A stretch of 64,000 nt of DNA, taken from contig CACLBB010000005.1 in the NCBI GenBank assembly GCA_902605035.1, positions 1-64,000 of the forward strand, written 5' to 3'. Origin of the DNA: an uncultured Pelagibacteraceae bacterium. Lineage in GTDB: Bacteria; Pseudomonadota; Alphaproteobacteria; Pelagibacterales; Pelagibacteraceae. The position numbers and the translations under genes were made by a program. Within the stretch, counting starts at the first letter, position 1, and every line of letters begins with the position of its first letter. Positions 57,547-64,000 of the stretch are shown here, piece by piece. The notes beneath the pieces were generated by a model. The model saw only the letters and a program-made list of their open reading frames with translations, searched no databases and had not been told where the DNA came from.

Positions 57547-58479
57547 ATGAAAATTTTATCTGGAACTAGCAATTTAAAACTTAGTAAAGATATTTCAAAA
57601 AAATTAAAACTTAAATTAGTTAATAGTAACATTAAAAGATTTGCAGATGGTGAAATCTATGTAGAGATAAACGAAAATATTAGAGGAAATAGTGTTTTCG
57701 TAATTCAATCTACTTCAAATCCTGCCAATGATAATTTAATGGAACTTCTTCTGGTTATAGACGCTTTAAAAAGATCATCTGCTAAAAATGTGACAGCGGT
57801 AATTCCCTATTTTGGATACGCAAGACAAGACAGAAAAGTTGCACCAAGAACATCAATCTCTGCAAAAGTTGTAGCTAATCTTATTACCAATGCCGGGGCA
57901 AGTAGAGTTGTAACAGTAGACTTGCATGCTGGACAAATTCAAGGATTTTTTGATATGCCAGTTGACAACTTGTTTACAACACCTCTTTTTGCTAAATATA
58001 TAAAAAGAAAATTTAATAATAAAAAGTTAATATGTGTATCTCCTGATGTAGGAGGCGTTCAAAGAACTAGGGGTTTGGCCACGAGAATAAAAGCTGATCT
58101 TGCAATTATAGATAAAAGAAGACCTTCTCCTGGTAAATCCCAGGTAATGAACATTATTGGAAATGTTAAAAACAAAACTTGTATAATTGTTGATGACATA
58201 ATTGATAGCGGCGGAACAATAGTTAACGCTGTGGATGCACTTAAAAGAAGTGGTGCTAATGAGGTTTATGTTTTTATTACTCATGCAGTTTTAAGTGGAG
58301 ATGCTGTTAAAAAAATTAAAAATTCTAAAATAAAAAAACTCATAATAACTGATACAATTGATAATTCCCAAAAAATTAAAAATAACAACAAAATAGAGGT
58401 CTTATCTATCTCTTCTTTAATGTCAGAAGCGATAAAAAGAATAGCTAATTCAAATTCTGTATCAGATTTATTTAATTAA
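57547..58479 (+). CDS. prs: Ribose-phosphate pyrophosphokinase
   Basis: This enzyme makes PRPP, the precursor for purines, pyrimidines, His, Trp and NAD. Motifs: FADGEIYVEINENIRGNSVFVIQST, PYFGYARQDRKVAPRTSISAK, the metal-binding VDLHAGQIQGFFDMPVDNL, and the PRPP loop CIIVDDIIDSGGT. 310 residues. In alphaproteobacteria prs commonly precedes rplY-pth-ychF, as here. Confidence 0.97.
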   Translation: MKILSGTSNLKLSKDISKKLKLKLVNSNIKRFADGEIYVEINENIRGNSVFVIQSTSNPANDNLMELLLVIDALKRSSAKNVTAVIPYFGYARQDRKVAPRTSISAKVVANLITNAGASRVVTVDLHAGQIQGFFDMPVDNLFTTPLFAKYIKRKFNNKKLICVSPDVGGVQRTRGLATRIKADLAIIDKRRPSPGKSQVMNIIGNVKNKTCIIVDDIIDSGGTIVNAVDALKRSGANEVYVFITHAVLSGDAVKKIKNSKIKKLIITDTIDNSQKIKNNNKIEVLSISSLMSEAIKRIANSNSVSDLFN

Positions 58480-58532
58480 CACTTGTTTTATTAAATAACT
58501 TGAGTTATATAGCTTTTCCAATAAAAAATTAA

Positions 58533-59303
58533 ATGAGCAACTTAAAAGCAATAAAAAGAGACAGCGCTTCTTCTGGTTCGACTAATAGGTTGAGAGAGAA
58601 AGGATTAATTCCAGCAATTTTATACGGTGGAAAAAACCCTAATCAGAAAATTTCTATAGATAAAAAAGATATATCAAATATAATTAACTCAGAAACTTTT
58701 TTATCTAAAGTATTGGAAATAGATATAGAGGGGAAAAAAGAAAAAGTTTTACCAAGAGATGTAGCTTATCACGTGTTGTCAGAAGAACCTATTCATATAG
58801 ATTTTATGAGAGTAGTTTCTGGAAAAAAAATAGTTTTAGAAATTCCTGTTAAGTTTATTAATCATCCAGACTCTCCAGGATTAAAAAGAGGCGGAGTTCT
58901 CAATATAGTTAGAAGAAAAGTAGAATTAAGGTGTCCTGCAGAAAATATTCCAGATGATATTACCATAGACCTCACTGGGACAGATATAGGAACTAGTATT
59001 AAGATTTCGTCAGTAAAACTTTCAGATAATGTTGTGCCTACAATTATTGATAGAGATTTTGTAATCGCTACAGTAGCAGCTCCAACAATTATAAAAGAAC
59101 CAGAAAAACCAGCTGAGGAGACAGCTGAGGGGGCAGAAGGAGAAACACCTGCTGAAGGCGCAGAAGTAGCTTCTAAAGATGGAGATCCAGCAAAAAAAGA
59201 TGACAAAGGAAAAGAAGCAGCAGCTGGAGATAAAAAAGGTGCAGGAGATAAAAAACTCGAAGAAAAAAAAGCTCCTGAAAAAAAACCAGCTGAAAAGAAA
59301 TAA
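58533..59303 (+). CDS. rplY: Ribosomal protein bL25 (Ctc/TL5 form) with low-complexity tail
   Basis: bL25 binds 5S rRNA. The N-terminal L25 domain (RLREKGLIPAILYGGK, FLSKVLEIDIEGKKE, EPIHIDFMRV) and the C-terminal TL5 beta domain (VPVKFINHPDSPGLKRGG-like segment, RRKVELRCPAENIPDDITIDLTG) are followed by a tail of about 65 residues made almost only of Ala, Glu, Lys, Gly, Asp and Pro (AEETAEGAEGETPAEGAEVA, then repeated KK/DK/AA units). Tails are common in alphaproteobacterial bL25 but this one is long, and its GC-rich codons stand out from the surrounding AT-rich sequence. 256 residues in all. pth starts five bases after the stop. Confidence 0.95.
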   Translation: MSNLKAIKRDSASSGSTNRLREKGLIPAILYGGKNPNQKISIDKKDISNIINSETFLSKVLEIDIEGKKEKVLPRDVAYHVLSEEPIHIDFMRVVSGKKIVLEIPVKFINHPDSPGLKRGGVLNIVRRKVELRCPAENIPDDITIDLTGTDIGTSIKISSVKLSDNVVPTIIDRDFVIATVAAPTIIKEPEKPAEETAEGAEGETPAEGAEVASKDGDPAKKDDKGKEAAAGDKKGAGDKKLEEKKAPEKKPAEKK

Positions 59304-59308
59304 ATTAT

Positions 59309-59881
59309 ATGCTTTTACTTGTTGGATTAGGAAATCCAGGTTCTAATTACACTAATACTAGACACAACATCGGCTTTAAAATCATCGATGCAATTAATTC
59401 TCATTTTAAACTATCCAAACAAAAACCAAAATTTAAGGGATTGCTCACAACTGGAAATATAGAGTCGAAGAAAATTTATGCCATCAAGCCACTCACATTT
59501 ATGAATAATTCTGGAACGGCAATAAAAGAATTAATAGATTATTTTAAAATTGATGCCAAAGATGTATTTGTTTTCCATGATGATTTAGATATAGATTTTG
59601 GGAAAATTAAAGCAAAATTCGGAGGAGGCAGTGCTGGACATAATGGGATAGACTCAATTGATAAATTTATAGGGAAAGATTATTCGAGAGTTCGAATTGG
59701 AATTGGTCATCCTAAACAAAAAAAAAGTGTTAATAACCATGTTCTAGAAGATTTTAAGGAAGACGAGGAAGAGAAAATTAAAGAGATAACTGATAATATT
59801 GTAAAATTAATACCTACACTTATAGAAAAAAAAATAGATTTATTTTCAAGTAAAGTAAATCAAAACCTTAATGGGATTTAA
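59309..59881 (+). CDS. pth: Peptidyl-tRNA hydrolase
   Basis: Pth frees tRNA from prematurely released peptidyl-tRNA. GLGNPGSNYTNTRHNIGF contains catalytic His19; further conserved positions are KPLTFMNNSGTA (Asn), VFHDDLDIDFGKIKAKFGGGSAGHNGI (Asp and Asn) and DYSRVRIGIGHP. 190 residues, standard. The ychF ATG lies 11 bases before its stop. Confidence 0.97.
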   Translation: MLLLVGLGNPGSNYTNTRHNIGFKIIDAINSHFKLSKQKPKFKGLLTTGNIESKKIYAIKPLTFMNNSGTAIKELIDYFKIDAKDVFVFHDDLDIDFGKIKAKFGGGSAGHNGIDSIDKFIGKDYSRVRIGIGHPKQKKSVNNHVLEDFKEDEEEKIKEITDNIVKLIPTLIEKKIDLFSSKVNQNLNGI

Positions 59882-60941
59882 ATGTGGTATTGTTGGACTT
59901 CCTAATGTTGGTAAGTCTACGCTGTTTAATGCTTTAACGGCCTCTAAAAATGCCGAAGCTGCAAATTTTCCCTTTTGCACAATAGATCCAAATATTGGGA
60001 TAGTAGATGTAGTTGACAAAAGATTAGATCAGCTATCAGAGTTATCTAAATCAAAGAAAAAAATTTATACAAATATTACATTTGTTGATATCGCAGGTTT
60101 GGTAAAAGGTGCCTCTAAAGGAGAGGGTTTAGGAAACAAATTTTTATCACATATTAGAGAAGTCGATGCGATAATACATTTGGTAAGATGTTTTGAGTCT
60201 GAAAAAATAACTCATGTGAATTCAGAAATTAATCCATTGAACGATCTAGATACAATTAACACTGAAATTAAATTATCAGATATCGATACGATACAAAAAA
60301 AACTTGAAAAAAGTAAAAAAAAACTACTTAAAAATACCGAAATAGAAATATTAGAAAGAAATCTTGATCAATTAAATCAAGGAAATGAAGTAGTTGTAGA
60401 AAATGAAATCGAGAAAAAATTTCTCTCAACTATAGGCTTACTGAGTATTAAACCTAAAATAATAGTTTGCAATATTGATGAAAGAAACTTAACTAAAGGA
60501 AACAAATTTACAGAAAATGTCAAATCTAAATACCTTAATGATAAAATTGTAATAATATGTGCTGATATCGAAGATCAGATTATGGGTTTAAACAAAGATG
60601 AAAGAGAAATATTTATGAAAGAAGTAGGTCTTAAAAAAACTGGACTAAACCAATTAATAAAAGAAGGTTATGATCTTTTAGGTTTGGATACTTTTTTTAC
60701 CTCAGGCCCTGAAGAAAGTAGAGCCTGGACTATAAAAAAAAATACTTTGGCTCCAGACGCAGCAGGTGTAATACATTCTGATTTTGAAAAAAATTTTATA
60801 CGAGCTGAAGCAGTCTCATGTGAAGATTTTATAAGATACGGAAGTGCTGAAAAATGTAAAGAGAACGGAAAATTAAGAATTGAAGGTAAAGATTATGTAG
60901 TTAAAGATGGTGATGTTCTATATTTCAGAGTCAATTCTTGA
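59871..60941 (+). CDS. ychF: Redox-regulated ATPase YchF (OLA1 family)
   Basis: An Obg-superfamily P-loop protein that prefers ATP and associates with ribosomes. P-loop GLPNVGKS (9-16), switch region ANFPFCTIDPNIGIV, FVDIAGLVKGASKGEGLGNKFL (G3), a non-canonical G4 (KIIVCNID instead of NKxD, the basis for ATP preference), and the C-terminal TGS domain with RAWTIKKNTLAPDAAGVIHSDFEK. 356 residues. pth-ychF is one of the most conserved proteobacterial gene pairs. Its 3' end overlaps the convergent cytochrome c1 gene by 24 bases. Confidence 0.96.
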   Translation: MGFKCGIVGLPNVGKSTLFNALTASKNAEAANFPFCTIDPNIGIVDVVDKRLDQLSELSKSKKKIYTNITFVDIAGLVKGASKGEGLGNKFLSHIREVDAIIHLVRCFESEKITHVNSEINPLNDLDTINTEIKLSDIDTIQKKLEKSKKKLLKNTEIEILERNLDQLNQGNEVVVENEIEKKFLSTIGLLSIKPKIIVCNIDERNLTKGNKFTENVKSKYLNDKIVIICADIEDQIMGLNKDEREIFMKEVGLKKTGLNQLIKEGYDLLGLDTFFTSGPEESRAWTIKKNTLAPDAAGVIHSDFEKNFIRAEAVSCEDFIRYGSAEKCKENGKLRIEGKDYVVKDGDVLYFRVNS

Positions 60942-61700
60942 CCAAATCTTTTTCATGCTTAAATAAACTAGTACAGTAAGAAGTATTAAATAAATTATTA
61001 CTTTTATCCCAGTTCTATGTCTTTCCTCTAGCTCAGGCTCTGCTGCCCAAGATAAAAAAGTAGTAACGTCTTTCGCCATTTGATCGACACTAGCTTCTGT
61101 GCCATCTGAATATTCTACAATGCCATCTAATAGTGGAGCCGACATTTTAATCTTATTGCCGATCATATACTTGTTATAATAAACACCATCATCAAGTTGC
61201 ATTCCTGCTGGAGGCTCTTCATATCCAACCAATACTGAATAAATGTAATTCGATCCCCCTGGTCGAGCTTTGACTAAGACGGACATATCTGGAGGGTAAG
61301 CACCTCCATTAGCAGCTATAGAAGCGTTTACATTCGGGTAAGGACTTTTAAATTTATCTGATGGTCTTCCTGGCCTAGTAAACATTTCTCCTTGACTGTC
61401 AGGACCATCCTCTATTTCTACACTTGCGGCAATTGCTTTTACCTCTTCTAATGAAAATTCAGGCCCTCCAGGTTCACCTAAATTTCTATAGCTTAAATAT
61501 TGCATTGAATGACACGATGAACATACTTCTTTATAAACTTGAAATCCTCTTTGAAGAGATGCTCTATCAAACTTGCCTGTTAAACCTTTGAAGCTCCAAT
61601 TTACTTTAATAGGATCGGTTTGCTCTGCTGTGTTTACTATATTAGGAAAAATTATTATTAAAAAAACACTAAATATTTTTGCTAGATTAAATTTTTCCAT
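60918..61700 (-). CDS. petC: Cytochrome c1 of the bc1 complex
   Basis: This haem c subunit passes electrons from the Rieske protein to soluble cytochrome c. Signal segment ([20 protein letters not shown]), haem site CSSCH (Cys60, Cys63, His64), distal Met ligand in [13 protein letters not shown], and a C-terminal membrane anchor ([16 protein letters not shown]). The track start is a GTG at 61733 inside petB; the ATG at 61700 gives 260 residues beginning right before the signal peptide and overlaps petB by 14 bases. Confidence 0.95.
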   Translation of the reverse strand: MEKFNLAKIFSVFLIIIFPNIVNTAEQTDPIKVNWSFKGLTGKFDRASLQRGFQVYKEVCSSCHSMQYLSYRNLGEPGGPEFSLEEVKAIAASVEIEDGPDSQGEMFTRPGRPSDKFKSPYPNVNASIAANGGAYPPDMSVLVKARPGGSNYIYSVLVGYEEPPAGMQLDDGVYYNKYMIGNKIKMSAPLLDGIVEYSDGTEASVDQMAKDVTTFLSWAAEPELEERHRTGIKVIIYLILLTVLVYLSMKKIWSRIDSEI

Positions 61701-62949
61701 TATCTTTTTTCGCAAGAGACAGTTCGGCTCCACCGCCTAATACTGGTTCTGAAATACTCATAGGTATAGGTTCGGTTTTTTCAAATAAGCCTACGAGCGG
61801 CATAACTACTATAAAATGTAAGAAATAATATATTGTACCTACTCTAGCTAGAACTAAATATATTCCTTCAGCTGGCATTGCTCCAACATAACCAAGCATT
61901 AAAACATCTATCACAAATATCCAATAAAACTGTCTATAAATAGGTCTAAACACTGCTGATCTAACTTTTGATGTGTCTAGCCAAGGTAAAACAAATAAAA
62001 TAAAAATTGCTCCAAACATTAATATCACGCCTCCTAGTTTGTCTGGAACAGATCTTAAAATTGCGTAAAAAGGTAAAAGGTACCACTCTGGAACTATATG
62101 TGCAGGTGTTACCAGCGGATTAGCAGGAATATAATTATCAGAGTGACCTAAAACATTTGGTGTAAAAAATACGAACCCTGCAAACACAATCATGAACAAA
62201 AGTAATGCAAAGGCATCTTTAATAGTAATATAGGGATGAAAAGGTACAGTGTCTTTTGAAGGTTTTTTGATATCTATTCCAACGGGGTTATTGTTTCCTG
62301 GAACATGCAGTGCCCAAATATGTAATACAACTAATCCAAGAATTAAAAAAGGTATTAGGTAATGTAGACTAAAAAATCTAGTTAAAGTTGGGTTGTCTAC
62401 AGAATACGCCCCCCATAACCAAGTTGTTATACTATCTCCGACCAAAGGGATAGCGCTGAATAAATTAGTAATAACTGTAGCTCCCCAAAAACTCATTTGT
62501 CCCCAAGGTAGTACGTAACCCATAAAGGCTGCAGCCATCATTAGTAGATAAATCATTAAACCTATAATCCATATTACTTCTCTCGGAGATTTATAAGAAC
62601 CGTAAAAGAGTGATCTGAAAATATGAATATATACTGCTAAAAAAAACATTGAAGCACCGTTACTATGAATATACCGTATTAACCATCCGTAATTAACATC
62701 ACGCATAATATGTTCCACACTTGCAAATGCTAGATCTGCATGAGCAACATAATGCATAGCTAAAACAATGCCTGTGATAATCTGTGTTAATAAACAAAAA
62801 GTAAGTATTCCTCCAAAAGTCCACCAGTAATTTAAATTCTTGGGAGTTGGGTAATCAGTTAAGTGTGCGCCTAAAGTTAATAGCGGTAAGCGATCATTTA
62901 ACCATTTTCCAGCTTTAGACTTTGGCTTATATTCTTCATGTCCACTCAT
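61687..62949 (-). CDS. petB: Cytochrome b of the bc1 complex
   Basis: This is the integral subunit with the Qo and Qi quinone sites and two b haems. Eight-helix cytochrome b pattern; haem His pairs are seen in [30 protein letters not shown] and [27 protein letters not shown], and the Qo-site PEWY motif in [14 protein letters not shown]. 420 residues, with all helices in one polypeptide as in proteobacteria (not split as in b6f). It follows petA after six bases. Confidence 0.97.
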   Translation of the reverse strand: MSGHEEYKPKSKAGKWLNDRLPLLTLGAHLTDYPTPKNLNYWWTFGGILTFCLLTQIITGIVLAMHYVAHADLAFASVEHIMRDVNYGWLIRYIHSNGASMFFLAVYIHIFRSLFYGSYKSPREVIWIIGLMIYLLMMAAAFMGYVLPWGQMSFWGATVITNLFSAIPLVGDSITTWLWGAYSVDNPTLTRFFSLHYLIPFLILGLVVLHIWALHVPGNNNPVGIDIKKPSKDTVPFHPYITIKDAFALLLFMIVFAGFVFFTPNVLGHSDNYIPANPLVTPAHIVPEWYLLPFYAILRSVPDKLGGVILMFGAIFILFVLPWLDTSKVRSAVFRPIYRQFYWIFVIDVLMLGYVGAMPAEGIYLVLARVGTIYYFLHFIVVMPLVGLFEKTEPIPMSISEPVLGGGAELSLAKKDNGKI

Positions 62950-62955
62950 ATTGTT

Positions 62956-63477
62956 TTATCCAATTTTAATTGTGTTGTTATCTACAAATTCAAATTTAGG
63001 TATTTCCATATTTTTTGGAGCAGGTCCCTTTCTTATTCTGCCTGAAAGGTCATAGTGAGAACCATGACACGGACAAAACCAACCTTTATAGTCTCCTTTG
63101 TCTTTTAACGGAACACACCCTAAATGGGTACAAACTCCTAACATTACTAACCATTCATCTTTTCCTTCTTTTACTCTTTCTTCATCCTTTTGAGGATCAG
63201 GCAAATCGTCCATGCTTACAGCTCTAGCCTCGGCTATTTCGTCTTGAGTTCTTCTTTTTAGAAAAACTGGTTTTCCTCTCCAGAGAACAGTTATAGATTT
63301 ACCTGGTTCAACCTGACTTATATCTACTTCAGTGGTGGCTAAAGCTTGCTGAGCTTTATCAGGATTCATTTGATCTATAAGAGGCCAAACTACCGCTCCT
63401 AAACCTACTGCGCCAACTGTATAGCTCGCGGTAAATAAAAAGTCTCTTCGTTTTACGTTTTTTTCTTCTTTGCTCAT
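62956..63477 (-). CDS. petA: Ubiquinol-cytochrome c reductase Rieske iron-sulfur protein
   Basis: This 2Fe-2S subunit takes electrons from ubiquinol at the Qo site. A Tat-type N-terminus with twin Arg (KRRDFLFTASYTVGAVGLGAVVW) also serves as membrane anchor. Cluster ligands are Cys116/His118 (VCTHLGC) and Cys135/His138 (CPCHGSH), with the Cys121-Cys137 disulfide pair. 173 residues. First gene of petA-petB-petC; divergent from trmL across 98 bases, where I saw no convincing promoter. Confidence 0.97.
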   Translation of the reverse strand: MSKEEKNVKRRDFLFTASYTVGAVGLGAVVWPLIDQMNPDKAQQALATTEVDISQVEPGKSITVLWRGKPVFLKRRTQDEIAEARAVSMDDLPDPQKDEERVKEGKDEWLVMLGVCTHLGCVPLKDKGDYKGWFCPCHGSHYDLSGRIRKGPAPKNMEIPKFEFVDNNTIKIG

Positions 63478-63575
63478 TTATGTATGTGTTTATAATGTAA
63501 TTATTAAATAAGACTAAATAATTCTATTTTCTAGGGTCAGAATGACACATAAATATAGTAAATTAGGGCTAAATA

Positions 63576-64000
63576 ATGCACATAGCACTATATAAACCGG
63601 ACATACCTCAAAACACTGCAGCTATAATTAGATTGAGCGCGTGTTTGAATTTTAAAGTCCATATTATTGAACCTTGTGGCTTTAATTTAAGTGACCCAAG
63701 ATTTAAAAGAGTGGTAATGGATTATATTGGTTTAAGTAAAATCCTTAAATACGAAGACTATGATATATTTGTTAAAAAGAACAAAAAATCAAGAATAATT
63801 CTCATGACAACTAAAGCAAAAAAATCTTATTTAAATTTCAGATTTAAAAAACAAGATATCTTATTATTTGGAAGGGAAAGCGCTGGAGTTCCTGAAGACT
63901 TACACAATACAATAAGAAATAAACTTAAAATTCCATTACATAAAAAAGCAAGGTCTCTTAACGTAGCTATGAGTGTTGCTATTGCTATTTCTGAGGCATT
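63576..64000 (+). CDS. trmL: tRNA (cytidine/uridine-34-2'-O)-methyltransferase TrmL, 3' end cut by window
   Basis: A SPOUT-family methyltransferase for the wobble base of tRNA-Leu, absent from the ORF track because the frame runs off the right edge. It starts at ATG 63576 and reads MHIALYKPDIPQNTAAIIRL, then HIIEPCGFNLSDPRFKR, DYIGLSK, the SAM-knot motif LLFGRESAGVPEDLH and IPLHKKARSLNVAMSVAIA. These match the E. coli TrmL layout closely. About 141 residues are present; only a short C-terminal piece should be missing. Confidence 0.94.
   Translation, partial: MHIALYKPDIPQNTAAIIRLSACLNFKVHIIEPCGFNLSDPRFKRVVMDYIGLSKILKYEDYDIFVKKNKKSRIILMTTKAKKSYLNFRFKKQDILLFGRESAGVPEDLHNTIRNKLKIPLHKKARSLNVAMSVAIAISEA

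Noticed and set aside
58027-58284. 85-residue minus-strand ORF inside prs
   Set aside because: It is antisense to a highly conserved gene with all catalytic motifs; no independent support.
58862-59206. 114-residue minus-strand ORF opposite rplY
   Set aside because: It is the antisense of the low-complexity bL25 tail; the Ser/Ala/Gly content is a direct reflection of it.
63478-63575. Possible petA promoter TTAGTC-N17-TATAAA on the minus strand
   Set aside because: The -35 is poor and the -10 would lie about 13 bases from the ATG; I could not separate it from background AT richness.

Overview
The window looks like a piece of the chromosome of a streamlined, very AT-rich alphaproteobacterium, most likely Pelagibacterales (SAR11) or a close relative. 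The evidence is the low GC throughout, gene overlaps or gaps of a few bases at most junctions, and alphaproteobacterial gene orders: rnpB next to mraZ, lpxC-bamD-ligA, ubiK beside lgt, lgt-midA-pgeF, an ELM1-family gene, a PetP/PetR-like regulator pair beside ilvE, and petABC. The placement is inferred from gene content and order only, since I could not run a search. Almost everything is ordinary chromosomal housekeeping. I saw no CRISPR array, insertion sequence, prophage or plasmid gene.

Layout. 1-2136 (+): the 3' end of a UvrD-type helicase and an M24B aminopeptidase. 2125-23427 (-): one co-directional division/cell wall (dcw) series read mraZ, ftsZ, rsmH, ftsL, ftsI, murE-murF fusion, mraY, murD, ftsW, murG, murC, murB, ddl, ftsQ, ftsA, lpxC, bamD, ligA. 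It is headed by a sigma70-type promoter overlapped by three TGGGN repeats that match the MraZ operator pattern. 23568-24687 (-): RNase P RNA with its own promoter, and an AmpD/AmiD-type amidase. 24795-26239: mlaA, mlaC and a tRNA with a CAT anticodon. 26367-30412: a probable accessory cassette with a 2OG-Fe(II) dioxygenase, a methyltransferase, an untracked 42-residue protein, a membrane SGNH hydrolase and an acyltransferase-3. 30481-34650 (-): yqeY-dnaG-rpoD. 34775-39185 (+): carAB. 39192-43253 (-): an autotransporter, a second 2OG oxygenase and an ELM1-family protein. 43278-51166: trxB, aspC, then uvrB, a pteridine-reductase-like SDR, folB, uvrC, pgsA. 51163-54758: ilvE, a MarR-RR-histidine kinase set, ubiK. 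54810-60941 (+): lgt, midA-like, pgeF, prs, rplY, pth, ychF. 60918-63477 (-): cytochrome bc1 (petA-petB-petC). 63576 to the right edge (+): trmL, cut off.

How it fits together. The dcw block holds the cytoplasmic and membrane steps of peptidoglycan synthesis, from MurB/MurC through the MurEF bifunctional enzyme to MraY, MurG, FtsW and FtsI. It also holds the Z ring (FtsZ, FtsA) and the FtsQ/FtsL part of the divisome. Outer-membrane construction follows with LpxC and BamD, and elsewhere with MlaA/MlaC and Lgt. The most unusual points are ftsZ moved to second place in the dcw cluster, the murE-murF fusion with a duplicated 7-residue linker, an FtsA that has lost its nucleotide-binding signatures but kept a membrane-anchor tail, a primase zinc domain missing three of four ligands, and the small-protein/SGNH/acyltransferase cassette.
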